Part shown: piece after piece, positions 14,959 through 23,352 of the stretch | How the letters are laid out: each line of letters opens with the position of its first letter | Numbering within the stretch: position 1 is the first letter of the stretch | Source: AV80 sp041167565 | GTDB taxonomy: Bacteria; Verrucomicrobiota; Verrucomicrobiia; Chthoniobacterales; UBA10450 | DNA length: 64,000 nucleotides | Direction: 5' to 3' | Assembly (NCBI GenBank): GCA_041167565.1 | Contig: JBEEHU010000015.1 | Span: 1 to 64,000 of the forward strand | Program-made: the position numbers and the translations under genes | Notes under the pieces: model-generated | Told to the model about the DNA's origin: nothing | What the model saw: the letters and a program-made list of their open reading frames with translations, nothing else | Database searches by the model: none

Positions 14959-16893
14959 CTATGCGGGAATGTAGACTTCCGCGCCTCTCTCCAGGAACTC
15001 TTTCCTCTTTTCCTGCATTCCTGATTCGAGTGCTTCCGATTCGGCCAGGCCTTGCTCGGCCGCATATTTGCGGACGTCCTCGGTGATCTTCATGCTGCAG
15101 AAGTGCGGGCCGCACATGCTGCAAAAGTGCGCAGTCTTCGCGCCTTCCTGCGGCAACGTCTCGTCGTGGAACTCGCGCGCGGTCTCGGGATCGAGCGAGA
15201 GGTTGAATTGGTCTTCCCAGCGGAATTCGAATCTGGCTTTGCTGATGGCGTTGTCGCGGTATTGGGCGCCGGGGTGGCCTTTGGCGAGATCCGCGGCGTG
15301 CGCGGCGATTTTGTAGGCGATCACGCCGTCTTTGACGTCTTTCTTGTTCGGCAAACCGAGATGTTCTTTCGGCGTGACGTAACAAAGCATGGCGCAGCCG
15401 TACCAGCCGATCATGGCGGCGCCGATGGCGCTGGTGATGTGATCGTAGCCGGGCGCGATGTCGGTAGTGAGCGGGCCTAACGTGTAGAAAGGCGCTTCGT
15501 CGCACCACTCGAGTTGTTTCTCCATGTTCTCTTTGATCATGTGCATGGGAATGTGGCCGGGACCTTCGTTCATCACCTGCACGTGCTGTTTCCAGGCGCG
15601 CTGGGTCAGCTCGCCTTGGGTGTAGAGCTCGGCGAACTGCGCTTCGTCGTTTGCGTCGGCGATGGAGCCGGGCCGCAGGCCGTCGCCAATGGAAAAGCTG
15701 ACGTCGTAGGCGGCCATGATCTCGCAGATCTCGTCCCAACGCGTGTAGAGAAAACTTTCCTGATGATGCGACAACATCCATTTCGCCATGATCGAACCGC
15801 CGCGCGAGACGATGCCGGTGGCGCGGCGAGCGGTCATCGGGATGTAACGCAGGAGCACGCCAGCGTGGACGGTGAAGTAATCGACCCCCTGCTCTGCCTG
15901 TTCGATGAGGGTGTCGCGATAAATTTCCCAGGTCAGTTCTTCGGCGCGCCCGCCGACTTTTTCGAGCGCCTGATAAATTGGGACGGTGCCGATGGGCACC
16001 GGCGAGTTGCGAATGATCCATTCGCGAGTCGCGTGGATGTTTTTGCCGGTGGAAAGGTCCATCACAGTATCGGCGCCCCATTTGGTGGCCCAACGCATTT
16101 TTTCTACTTCTTCCTCGATCGAGGACGCGACGGCGCTGTTGCCGATGTTAGCGTTGATCTTCACGAGGAAGTTGCGGCCGATGATCATCGGCTCGGATTC
16201 AGGATGGTTGATGTTAGCCGGGATGATGGCGCGGCCGCGGGCGATCTCGGAGCGGACGAATTCGGGGGTGATGGAATTTGCGATTTGCGATTTGCAATTT
16301 GCGATCGGTTCCGAGCCAGCGTGCGCGAACGCCAAATCATTTCGGACCTCCGATCTCTGACTTCTGAGCTCTGCTTTGCCACTTTCTCGGATTGCGATGT
16401 ATTCCATCTCGGGGGTGATGAGGCCGCGCCGCGCGTATGCCAACTGCGTGACGCAGTTGCCGGGCTTGGCGCGGAGCGGCTGGCGCGCGGGTGAGGATGG
16501 AGAATGGAGGATGGAGGATGGCTTGCCATTCTTGCCGTTCGCGCTGGCGGCGTGCTTGTCGGATAAATAGCCGTCGTCGATCGGCCTCACGGCTCGGCCC
16601 GCGATCTCTTCGACGTCAGCGCGATCGCGAATCCATTTGGAGCGCAAGCCGGGCAGGCCTTCGGTCACTTCGATGTGTTGATCGGCGTCGCCCCAGGGGC
16701 CGCTGGTGTCGTAAACGCGGACGGCCTCGTTCACTTCAATCTCGCCGCTCATCGCTTTTGTCGGCGCGAGAGAGATTTCGCGGAAGGGAACGCTAATGTC
16801 GGGATGGAGTTCGCCGGCCAGATAGACCTTGCGAGAGTTTGGCAGCGGAGCGTCGGAGGTTTGAGGTTCGATGGAGTCTTTCGGAGCGATCAT
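14959..16893 (-). CDS. thiC: Phosphomethylpyrimidine synthase ThiC
   Basis: Radical-SAM enzyme converting aminoimidazole ribotide to the HMP-P moiety of thiamine. The 644-residue product shows EVNEAVRVYDTSGPWGD, PLRAKPGNCVTQLAYARRG, RGRAIIPANINHPESEP, NEGPGHIPMHMIKENM and the C-terminal iron-sulfur motif CSMCGPHFC. Two normally variable linkers (about residues 112-135 and 172-203) are encoded by heptanucleotide arrays. It is preceded by a TPP riboswitch and terminator, so it should be switched off by thiamine pyrophosphate. No clear Shine-Dalgarno sequence precedes ATG 16893; a heptamer array occupies that position. Confidence 0.97.
   Translation of the reverse strand: MIAPKDSIEPQTSDAPLPNSRKVYLAGELHPDISVPFREISLAPTKAMSGEIEVNEAVRVYDTSGPWGDADQHIEVTEGLPGLRSKWIRDRADVEEIAGRAVRPIDDGYLSDKHAASANGKNGKPSSILHSPSSPARQPLRAKPGNCVTQLAYARRGLITPEMEYIAIRESGKAELRSQRSEVRNDLAFAHAGSEPIANCKSQIANSITPEFVRSEIARGRAIIPANINHPESEPMIIGRNFLVKINANIGNSAVASSIEEEVEKMRWATKWGADTVMDLSTGKNIHATREWIIRNSPVPIGTVPIYQALEKVGGRAEELTWEIYRDTLIEQAEQGVDYFTVHAGVLLRYIPMTARRATGIVSRGGSIMAKWMLSHHQESFLYTRWDEICEIMAAYDVSFSIGDGLRPGSIADANDEAQFAELYTQGELTQRAWKQHVQVMNEGPGHIPMHMIKENMEKQLEWCDEAPFYTLGPLTTDIAPGYDHITSAIGAAMIGWYGCAMLCYVTPKEHLGLPNKKDVKDGVIAYKIAAHAADLAKGHPGAQYRDNAISKARFEFRWEDQFNLSLDPETAREFHDETLPQEGAKTAHFCSMCGPHFCSMKITEDVRKYAAEQGLAESEALESGMQEKRKEFLERGAEVYIPA
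16277..16304. repeat. Heptamer array (TTTGCRA)x4 inside thiC
   Basis: TTTGCGA, TTTGCGA, TTTGCAA, TTTGCGA. On the minus strand it encodes the IANCKSQIAN segment of the second ThiC linker, just before the conserved ITPEFVR. Confidence 0.85.
16343..16377. repeat. Degenerate heptamer array (CTGAYYT)x5 inside thiC
   Basis: CGGACCT, CCGATCT, CTGACTT, CTGAGCT, CTGCTTT. It encodes ELRSQRSEVR of the same ThiC linker. Confidence 0.75.
16493..16520. repeat. Heptamer array (GAGRATG)x4 inside thiC
   Basis: GAGGATG, GAGAATG, GAGGATG, GAGGATG. It encodes SSILHSPSS in the first ThiC linker, just before RQPLRAK. Confidence 0.85.
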
Positions 16894-16900
16894 AAGGAAA

Positions 16901-16928
16901 GTGACCAGTGACGAGTGACCAGTGACCA
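16901..16928. repeat. Heptamer array (GTGACSA)x4 in the thiC leader
   Basis: GTGACCA, GTGACGA, GTGACCA, GTGACCA between the riboswitch terminator and the thiC start codon, in the place where a ribosome binding site would be expected. Confidence 0.8.
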
Positions 16929-16948
16929 GTTGAAGAAAGGAGACATTG

Positions 16949-16986
16949 GAAAAAATGAAAAGCCATGCCCGGGAAAACGCATGGCT
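16949..16986 (-). terminator. Intrinsic terminator of the thiC riboswitch
   Basis: On the minus strand AGCCATGC (16986-16979) pairs with GCATGGCT (16968-16961), followed by the U-rich tail TTTCATTTTTTC. It lies directly after the TPP aptamer, the usual expression platform for termination control. Confidence 0.85.
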
Positions 16987-17082
16987 GAAAAATCCTACCG
17001 CTACCTCGCTCCCTTCGGCGGAATTACCCGCATCAGGTTCAAGGGGTTCGTCTAGGACGTCTCAGCCATCTCGGCTCCCCCG
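16987..17082 (-). promoter_or_regulatory. TPP riboswitch (THI element)
   Basis: On the minus strand the region reads GGGGAGCCGAGATGGCTGAG, then ACCCCTTGAACCTGATGCGG and GTAATTCCGCC, matching the conserved CUGAGA and ACCUGAU-GG-UAAU cores of the TPP aptamer. It precedes thiC and is followed by a terminator hairpin, so thiamine pyrophosphate should cause premature termination. Confidence 0.95.
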
Positions 17083-17101
17083 CTCTTTCGCTAACGCTAG
17101 A

Positions 17102-17206
17102 GTGACGAGTGACGAGTGACAAGTGACAAGATCAGAGGTCGGAGCTCTGAAGTCGGAGGCCGGAAAAAATTACCGACCGCTGATCTCTGACTTCTGACCT
17201 CTGCTT
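17102..17206. repeat. Compound heptamer arrays forming an imperfect long palindrome
   Basis: Four GTGACRA units (17102-17129) are followed by five heptamers of the type RGTCGGA (17130-17164), a short A/T-rich loop, then CTGATCT, CTGACTT, CTGACCT, CTGCTTT (17180-17207). The second and third blocks are near inverse complements, so the DNA or RNA can fold into a stem of about 30 bp. The last heptamer reaches the first base of the amidase stop codon. This and the riboswitch fill the 313-bp gap between thiC and the amidase gene. Confidence 0.75.
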
Positions 17207-18436
17207 TTACGGTTCGCGCTCCGGGGCGGGCGTGGAGGTTGTTGTGGGATTCGTGACGGGGATAATCGCGGAGGGCGGTGAGCTCTCCAGGCGCGACGGC
17301 GGTTGCATCAGATCGACGAGGGTGATTTCGCCGGCGGCTTGTTTGCGATAGTCGGCGACGAGCATCGGGCGCTGTTTTTTTTCGGCGAGATTGCGGTAGT
17401 TCTCGATGCCGGTGCAAAGCGATTCGGCGAGTTGTTTCCGCCAGGCCGGATCGGCGATCCGTTTGCTGTCGCCCGCTTCAGTGAGGAATCCGCCCTCGAC
17501 GAGGATGGCCGGAATTTTCGTGTGCCGCAGCACGGCGAACCGAGCGCGCTTGATGCCGCGATCGAATTCCGGGATGTGGCCGAGCATGGAATGATAGACC
17601 GCGGCGGAAAGCTCAAAGCTTGCCGCGTCAACGGCGCTGCCGGCCTGCATATTCGCAAAACTGAGCGCGAGCCAGTCGTCGGCGGTCGAGGGCGCGCCGC
17701 GCGGGGTGAGCGAGAAAATCTCGAAACCGGTCGCCTCGCGGTTCGCATTCGTGGCGTTGAAATGGATGCTGACGAAGATCGAATCCTTGGTCGCGTTAGC
17801 GATGCGGGCGCGAACTTCGAGCGGCATGAAAACGTCGTTCTCGCGGGTCATGATGACCTTGAATCCCTTCGCTTGCAGAAGTGGACGAAGCTGGCGCGCG
17901 ACATCCAGCGCGTATTCTTTCTCGTTGCCGAAAACGCTGCCGGCGCCCTTATCAAAACCGCCGTGACCGGGATCGAGCACGATGGTTTGGATCTTCGCTT
18001 TTTGCGGGATCATTTGCGGACGCAATTGCGGCTCGATGGTTTTCGCCAGATCGATGCGCGAGACGAGAAACTTGTCGTCCTTGGCGATGACCGGGAAGCA
18101 GAGCCAGTTGCGGACGCCGTTCACGATCGCTTCGCGGCTATCGAGGGTGAGCTGGAGCTGGTTGCGGCCGTTATTCAACACGACGGTTTTGCCGCCGGAC
18201 TCGACGTTGCCCAGGAGCTTGTAGAATTTTGCGATGTTATCGACGCTCAGATAATCGCGCGGGCCGACCTTGATGACCTGCCAATCCGGGCTCGGTGTGG
18301 CAATAGGTTTTGCCGCAGGCGTGGCGGAGGGCTCAGGAGATTTCGGCGCGCGCCTGGATTTCGCGAGAGAAGCGGACGCGAGCGACAACGCGAGAAGGCC
18401 GGCGATGGCAAAAGAGCAAAGTCGCGGGGCGATCAT
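17207..18436 (-). CDS. N-acetylmuramoyl-L-alanine amidase (Amidase_3)
   Basis: The 409-residue protein has a signal peptide (FAIAGLLALSLASASLAK), a Pro-rich linker, an AMIN/copper-amine-oxidase-like N-domain (about 55-140), and a zinc amidase domain starting IVLDPGHGGFDKGAG (zinc His), with RENDVFMPLEVRARIAN, VSIHFNATN (second His) and ILVEGGFLTEAGD (catalytic Glu). It cleaves the amide bond between MurNAc and the stem peptide, in daughter-cell separation or wall turnover. A Pro/Thr-rich tail follows the catalytic domain. Confidence 0.92.
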   Translation of the reverse strand: MIAPRLCSFAIAGLLALSLASASLAKSRRAPKSPEPSATPAAKPIATPSPDWQVIKVGPRDYLSVDNIAKFYKLLGNVESGGKTVVLNNGRNQLQLTLDSREAIVNGVRNWLCFPVIAKDDKFLVSRIDLAKTIEPQLRPQMIPQKAKIQTIVLDPGHGGFDKGAGSVFGNEKEYALDVARQLRPLLQAKGFKVIMTRENDVFMPLEVRARIANATKDSIFVSIHFNATNANREATGFEIFSLTPRGAPSTADDWLALSFANMQAGSAVDAASFELSAAVYHSMLGHIPEFDRGIKRARFAVLRHTKIPAILVEGGFLTEAGDSKRIADPAWRKQLAESLCTGIENYRNLAEKKQRPMLVADYRKQAAGEITLVDLMQPPSRLESSPPSAIIPVTNPTTTSTPAPEREP

Positions 18437-18537
18437 ACGTTAAAACATGCAGGAAAAATGCCATAAGGCGACCTCGTTCCCCCTCTTTTCCGCATGCCTC
18501 TATTGGACAAGGCCGGCGTTTCGCCGTTCAGTGCCGA

Positions 18538-20766
18538 ATGCTAAACCCTATCTCTCTTCTACTCACTGGGTTGCTGGCCGCTGGCAATTTGCTCGCGCAA
18601 ACCGAACCGAACAAATCGCCAGCAGCCAAAGACGCCGATAAGCCGCCGACCGTTAAGGAGCCCGCGAAGAAACCGGCTGAACAACCACCTCCGCCGGCCG
18701 CCGGCCAAAGTCCGACGATCGCGCCAAACACATCGAGCGACGCGGCCGCGAAGCCGCAGGTGGAAAAGAATCCGCCGCCGCTCGATCCCAAGAACATGGA
18801 TACCTCCGTGAAACCGGGGGACGATTTCTATCTCTACGCGAACGGCAGCTGGATAAAAAATAATCCGATTCCGCCGGAGTTTTCGCGCTGGGCGGCGTTC
18901 AACGAGCTCGCGGAAAAGAACAACGACGCGCTCCATGAAATCGCGGAGAAAGCCGCCGGCGGCACGGCCTCGCCTGACGCCAACGCCAAGAAACCGAAGG
19001 CCGACAAGACCTCATCCCCTGATGTGCAAAAGGTGGGCGACTTCTACGCAAGCGGCATGAACGAGTCGGCGGTGGATGCCGCGAAAGCGGAACCACTCAA
19101 AGACGAATTCAAGCGGATCGACGCGATAAAAGATCGCAAAGATATGCTGAAGGAGATCGGTCGTTTCCATTCGATGGGGCTGCGCGCCTTCTTCGGTTTC
19201 GTTTCCGGCCAGGATGACAAGGACAGCACCCGCGTGATCGCCCAGGCTTATCAGGGCGGGCTCGGGTTGCCGGACCGCGATTACTACACGAAGGAAGACG
19301 ACGCCTCGAAAAAACTGCGCGACCAGTATGTCGAGCATGTCACCAAAATGCTGACGCTGGCGGGCGCGCCGGCCGATCAGGCGGCGGCGGACGCGAAGAA
19401 GATATTGGCGCTGGAGACTTCGCTCGCAAAACCGGCCCGCACTCGCGTCGAGCTGCGCGATCCGCAAAAGAATTATAACAAGATGAAGCCGGCCGAGCTC
19501 CAGGCGATGATGCCGGACTGGACTTGGGCGGATTATTTCAAGGAGCTCAAGCTAACAAATCCGGGCGACATCAATGTCGGCCAGCCGGATTTTTTCAAAG
19601 CCGCGAACGAAGTCTTCAAAACCGTCCCGGTGGATGATTGGAAGGCGTATCTGCGCTGGCATTTGATCCGCGGCACGGCGCCGATGCTCTCGATCGATTT
19701 CGTGAACGAGAGCTTCCGTTTCTATGAAGCGACGCTGCGAGGGACGAAGCAAATCAAGCCGCGCTGGAAACGCGTAGTGACCAAGGCGGACGAGGAGCTG
19801 GGCGAAGCGCTCGGAAAACTTTACGTGGCGGAGAAATTTCCGCCGGAAGCGAAGGCGCGCGCGCTCGAGATGGTGAACAACATCAAGGAAGCGCTGGCCG
19901 AGCGAATCAAGACGCTCGATTGGATGGACGAGCCGACGAAACAGGAAGCGTTGAAAAAACTCGCGGCCTTCACGGTGAAGATCGGTTACCCCGACAAATG
20001 GCGGGATTACTCGGCATTGAAGATCGATCGCAGCTCGTATGCGCAGAACGTTGTCCGCGGCGACATGTTTGAGGTCGATCGGCAGTTTAAGAAAATCGGC
20101 AAACCGGTTGACCGCACCGAATGGGGCATGACGCCGCCGACGGTGAATGCCTACTACAACCCGAACATGAATGAGATCGTGTTCCCGGCCGGCATCATGC
20201 AGCCGCCGTTCTTCGATCCAAAAGCCGACGACGCCGTGAACTACGGCGGCATGGGCGCGGTGATCGGACATGAAATGACGCACGGCTTCGACGATCAGGG
20301 CCGTCAGTTCGACGCGGTCGGTAACCTGCGTGATTGGTGGTCGAAAGCTTCGGCCGATGCGTACGACGTGCGGCGCAAGGTAGTTGTCTCGCAGTATGCA
20401 GCCTACGAGCCGTTGCCGGGGATGCATATCAACGGTGAACTGACCCAAGGCGAAAACATCGCCGACATCGGCGGTGTAAAACTGGCCTACACGGCGTTGC
20501 AAAAAGCGATCGCCAAGAAAGGACCGCAACCAGCGATCGACGGATTTACTCCCGAGCAACGGTTCTTCCTCGGCTTCGCCCAGATTTGGCGCAACAACCA
20601 GCGCGACGAAGACCTGAAGTTGCGGCTCAATACCGATCCGCATTCGCCGGGACGTTTCCGCACGATCGGACCGCTCTCGAACCTGCCGGAATTCCAGAAG
20701 GCCTTCGGTATTCCGGATGGTTCACCCATGATCCGGCCGGCGGATCAGCGGGCGAATATTTGGTAA
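18538..20766 (+). CDS. M13 family metallopeptidase (neprilysin/PepO-like), copy 1
   Basis: The 742-residue protein has a signal peptide (LLLTGLLAAGNLLAQ), a Pro/Ala/Lys-rich linker, the M13 N-domain (MDTSVKPGDDFYLYANGSW), and the C-domain with NAYYNPNMNEIVFPAG, zinc motif HEMTH (578-582), GENIADIGG (third ligand Glu639), and RFRTIGPLSN. It should degrade oligopeptides in the periplasm. ATG 18538 begins the signal peptide; the open frame upstream overlaps the divergent amidase gene. A close paralogue follows 10 bp downstream. Confidence 0.94.
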   Translation: MLNPISLLLTGLLAAGNLLAQTEPNKSPAAKDADKPPTVKEPAKKPAEQPPPPAAGQSPTIAPNTSSDAAAKPQVEKNPPPLDPKNMDTSVKPGDDFYLYANGSWIKNNPIPPEFSRWAAFNELAEKNNDALHEIAEKAAGGTASPDANAKKPKADKTSSPDVQKVGDFYASGMNESAVDAAKAEPLKDEFKRIDAIKDRKDMLKEIGRFHSMGLRAFFGFVSGQDDKDSTRVIAQAYQGGLGLPDRDYYTKEDDASKKLRDQYVEHVTKMLTLAGAPADQAAADAKKILALETSLAKPARTRVELRDPQKNYNKMKPAELQAMMPDWTWADYFKELKLTNPGDINVGQPDFFKAANEVFKTVPVDDWKAYLRWHLIRGTAPMLSIDFVNESFRFYEATLRGTKQIKPRWKRVVTKADEELGEALGKLYVAEKFPPEAKARALEMVNNIKEALAERIKTLDWMDEPTKQEALKKLAAFTVKIGYPDKWRDYSALKIDRSSYAQNVVRGDMFEVDRQFKKIGKPVDRTEWGMTPPTVNAYYNPNMNEIVFPAGIMQPPFFDPKADDAVNYGGMGAVIGHEMTHGFDDQGRQFDAVGNLRDWWSKASADAYDVRRKVVVSQYAAYEPLPGMHINGELTQGENIADIGGVKLAYTALQKAIAKKGPQPAIDGFTPEQRFFLGFAQIWRNNQRDEDLKLRLNTDPHSPGRFRTIGPLSNLPEFQKAFGIPDGSPMIRPADQRANIW

Positions 20767-20776
20767 GCGGAGGCCT

Positions 20777-22939
20777 ATGAAATCTTTTCTAATCATCGGA
20801 ACGATCCTGGGGTGCGCGTTGAGCGCCCACGCGCAAACTTCGCCAGCGAAACCGGCTGAGGAAAAACCGTCGAGTGAGCAGGCCCCTCCTCCGCCGATTC
20901 CAGCGACCTCTGCCGGAGCGGACAAATCTGCATCAGCGCCGGTCGAGAAAAATTCGCTCCCGCTCGATCCGAAAAACATGGACACGTCGGTCAAGCCGCA
21001 GGACGATTTTTATCTCTACGCCAACGGCGGCTGGATAAAACGCAATCCGATCCCGCCGGAGTTTTCGCGCTGGGGGAGCTTCAACCAGCTGGCGGAACAA
21101 AATAACGATGCCTTGCACGTGATTGCGGAGACGGCCGCAGCCCTGGCGCCGAAAGTTGCAGCGAAACCGAACCCGGAAAAAGCGGCTGCGGCCGATTTAC
21201 AAAAAGTCGGCGATTTTTATGCGAGCGGCATGAACGAAAAGGTGGTGAACGACGAGCGCGTGAAACCGTTGGCCGATGAGTTCAAGCGAATCGACGCGGT
21301 GAAAGATCGCGGGGACGTCCTCAAGGAAGTCGCGCACCTGCACGCGATCGGGCTGACGGCTCTCTTTCGCTTCAGTTCAAATCAGGACTCGAAAAACAGC
21401 ACGATGGTGATTGCACACGCGACCCAGGGCGGCCTCGGATTGCCGGACCGGGATTACTACACCAAGGAAGATGCGGCTTCGAAAAAACTCCGCGACCAAT
21501 ATGTGGAGCACATGACAAAAATGTTCGCGCTCCTGGGCGAAACGCCGGACCAGGCTGCGGAGCACGCGAAGAAAGTGATGGCGATCGAGACCTCGCTCGC
21601 GACACCCGCGCGCACGCGGGTCCAACTGCGCGATCCGCAAAAAAATTACAACAAGATGAAGCAGGCGGACCTCCAGGCAATCACGCCGGATTGGAACTGG
21701 GCGGATTATTTCAAGGAGCTCAAACTGACCGACCCGGGCGACATCAACGTGGGACAGCCAGAGTTCTTCAAGGCAGCGGACCAGGTTTTTGCCAGCACAC
21801 CGGTGGAAGACTGGAAGATTTACCTGCGCTGGCATTTTCTCCACGGAATGGCGGCGAGTCTTTCAAAGGATTTCGTCGAGGAAGATTTCAATTTCTTCAC
21901 CAAGACCCTGACTGGCGCGCCGCAAATGAAGCCACGGTGGAAGCGAGTGGTAGCGAAGACCGACGAGGAGTTAGGCGAAAGCCTGGGGAAATTGTACGTG
22001 GCCGACTATTTCCCGCCGGAGGCAAAGGCGCGCGCGCTTGAAATGGTCAACAACCTGAAGGAAGCGCTCGCCGACCGCATCAAGTCGCTCGATTGGATGG
22101 ATGAGCCGACCAAGCAGGAAGCGCTGAAGAAACTGGCGGCGTTTACGGTGAAGATTGGTTACCCCGACAAGTGGCGCGATTACTCGCTGCTCACAGTCGA
22201 TCGCGGTCCGTACGCGTTGAATGTGCTGCGCGGCGAGACATTCGAAAAACATCGGCAACTCGAGAAGATCGGGAAGCCGGTCGATCGCAGCGAATGGGGC
22301 ATGACGCCGCCAACCGTTAATGCCTACTACAATCCGAATCGAAACGAGATCGTGTTTCCAGCTGGAATTTTGCAGCCGCCCTTCTTCGATCCGAAGGCGG
22401 ACGATGCGGTGAATTACGGCGGCATCGGCGCCGTGATCGGGCACGAGATGACGCATGGCTTTGACGATCGCGGCCGGCAATACGATGCAGTGGGAAACTT
22501 GCGGGATTGGTGGACGCCGGAATCGGCAAAGGCGTACACAGAACGCTCGAAAGGGATCGTCGCGCAATATTCCGCCTACGAGCCGCTGCCCGGCTTGCAC
22601 ATCAACGGCGAGCTTACCCAGGGTGAGAACATCGCCGATATCGGGGGAGTGAAAATCGCTTACACGGCGCTGCAAAAAGCGATCGCGAAGAAAGGGCCGC
22701 AACCGAAGATCGATGGATTTACCCCGGAGCAACGGTTCTTCCTCGGCTTCGCCCAGATTTGGCGCAACAACCAGCGCGACGAAGACCTGAAGCTGCGGCT
22801 CAATACCGATCCGCATTCGCCCGGACGTTTCCGCACGATCGGACCGCTCTCGAACTTCGTGGAATTCCAGAAGGCCTTCGAGATTCCGGACGGCTCTCCG
22901 ATGATCCGCCCGGCGGATCAGCGGGTGAATATTTGGTAG
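20777..22939 (+). CDS. M13 family metallopeptidase, copy 2 (tandem paralogue)
   Basis: The 720-residue protein has the same layout as its upstream neighbour: signal peptide (IGTILGCALSAHAQ), Pro-rich linker, N-domain, HEMTH (556-560), GENIADIGG and a closing QRVNIW. An SD-like GGAGG lies 5 bp before ATG 20777. The last part of the gene is nearly identical in nucleotides to copy 1 (129 bp with 2 differences, from 22737), while other parts differ at many synonymous sites, which points to gene conversion. The two enzymes may split substrates by differences in the N-domain. Confidence 0.94.
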   Translation: MKSFLIIGTILGCALSAHAQTSPAKPAEEKPSSEQAPPPPIPATSAGADKSASAPVEKNSLPLDPKNMDTSVKPQDDFYLYANGGWIKRNPIPPEFSRWGSFNQLAEQNNDALHVIAETAAALAPKVAAKPNPEKAAAADLQKVGDFYASGMNEKVVNDERVKPLADEFKRIDAVKDRGDVLKEVAHLHAIGLTALFRFSSNQDSKNSTMVIAHATQGGLGLPDRDYYTKEDAASKKLRDQYVEHMTKMFALLGETPDQAAEHAKKVMAIETSLATPARTRVQLRDPQKNYNKMKQADLQAITPDWNWADYFKELKLTDPGDINVGQPEFFKAADQVFASTPVEDWKIYLRWHFLHGMAASLSKDFVEEDFNFFTKTLTGAPQMKPRWKRVVAKTDEELGESLGKLYVADYFPPEAKARALEMVNNLKEALADRIKSLDWMDEPTKQEALKKLAAFTVKIGYPDKWRDYSLLTVDRGPYALNVLRGETFEKHRQLEKIGKPVDRSEWGMTPPTVNAYYNPNRNEIVFPAGILQPPFFDPKADDAVNYGGIGAVIGHEMTHGFDDRGRQYDAVGNLRDWWTPESAKAYTERSKGIVAQYSAYEPLPGLHINGELTQGENIADIGGVKIAYTALQKAIAKKGPQPKIDGFTPEQRFFLGFAQIWRNNQRDEDLKLRLNTDPHSPGRFRTIGPLSNFVEFQKAFEIPDGSPMIRPADQRVNIW

Positions 22940-22951
22940 CCGGTTTTGCGT

Positions 22952-23014
22952 CTGTACCGGCGGTCTATGACCGCCGAATGCTTTCCCCACGGCGGTCCTA
23001 GACCGCCGCTACAG
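22952..23014. repeat. TGTA...CTACA paired-hairpin repeat
   Basis: Terminal repeats CTGTACCGGCGGTC and GACCGCCGCTACAG are inverse complements with one mismatch in 14. Two hairpins (CGGCGGT/ACCGCCG twice) fill the element. Its right end supplies the TAG stop of the TPR gene. Confidence 0.8.
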
Positions 23015-23338
23015 GGCGATCTTGCCGCCCCAGGAAAGAATCTTCGCCTTCGTGCCGGCAGCTTCGGCTTCCTTGATGTCGCCGTTGCGATTGTAGAAGA
23101 GCGACAGGCTCGTCCAGCCAATCTGGTCGTTAGGCCGAAGTTCGGTCGATTTCTTTCCGGCTTCGATCGCCTCGGCGAAGCGGCCGATCTTCATCAACGC
23201 CATGCCGAGCGCGTGCCAGCCATCGAAGAAAGCCGGGTCCAGCTCGACGCATTGCCGATATTTTTCGACCGCGCTCTCCAGTTCGCCGATCGCCAGATCG
23301 CCATTCGCGTCATCGAAGATTTCTTCGACCGTCGGCAT
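23009..23338 (-). CDS. Small TPR protein
   Basis: A 109-residue cytoplasmic protein from ATG 23338 (MPTVEEIFDDANGDLAIGEL). Helical repeats are visible: AVEKYRQCVELDPAFFDGWHA is one tetratricopeptide unit with the usual D-P-x-x pattern and KSTELRPNDQIGWTSLSLFY another. It lies 14 bp after the peptidyl-prolyl isomerase gene and is probably co-transcribed. The TAG stop is provided by the paired-hairpin repeat. Confidence 0.8.
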   Translation of the reverse strand: MPTVEEIFDDANGDLAIGELESAVEKYRQCVELDPAFFDGWHALGMALMKIGRFAEAIEAGKKSTELRPNDQIGWTSLSLFYNRNGDIKEAEAAGTKAKILSWGGKIAL

Positions 23339-23352
23339 TCGAACTCGCCCGG

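Noticed and set aside
14858..16093. 411-codon open frame on the minus strand
   Set aside because: It overlaps thiC in another frame on the same strand; Arg-rich translation without family resemblance.
15514..16494. 326-codon open frame on the plus strand
   Set aside because: Antisense to thiC.
17303..18466. 387-codon open frame on the plus strand
   Set aside because: Antisense to the amidase gene; no domain features.
19552..20643. 363-codon open frame on the minus strand
   Set aside because: Antisense to the first M13 peptidase gene; a similar frame antisense to the second copy simply mirrors the paralogy.
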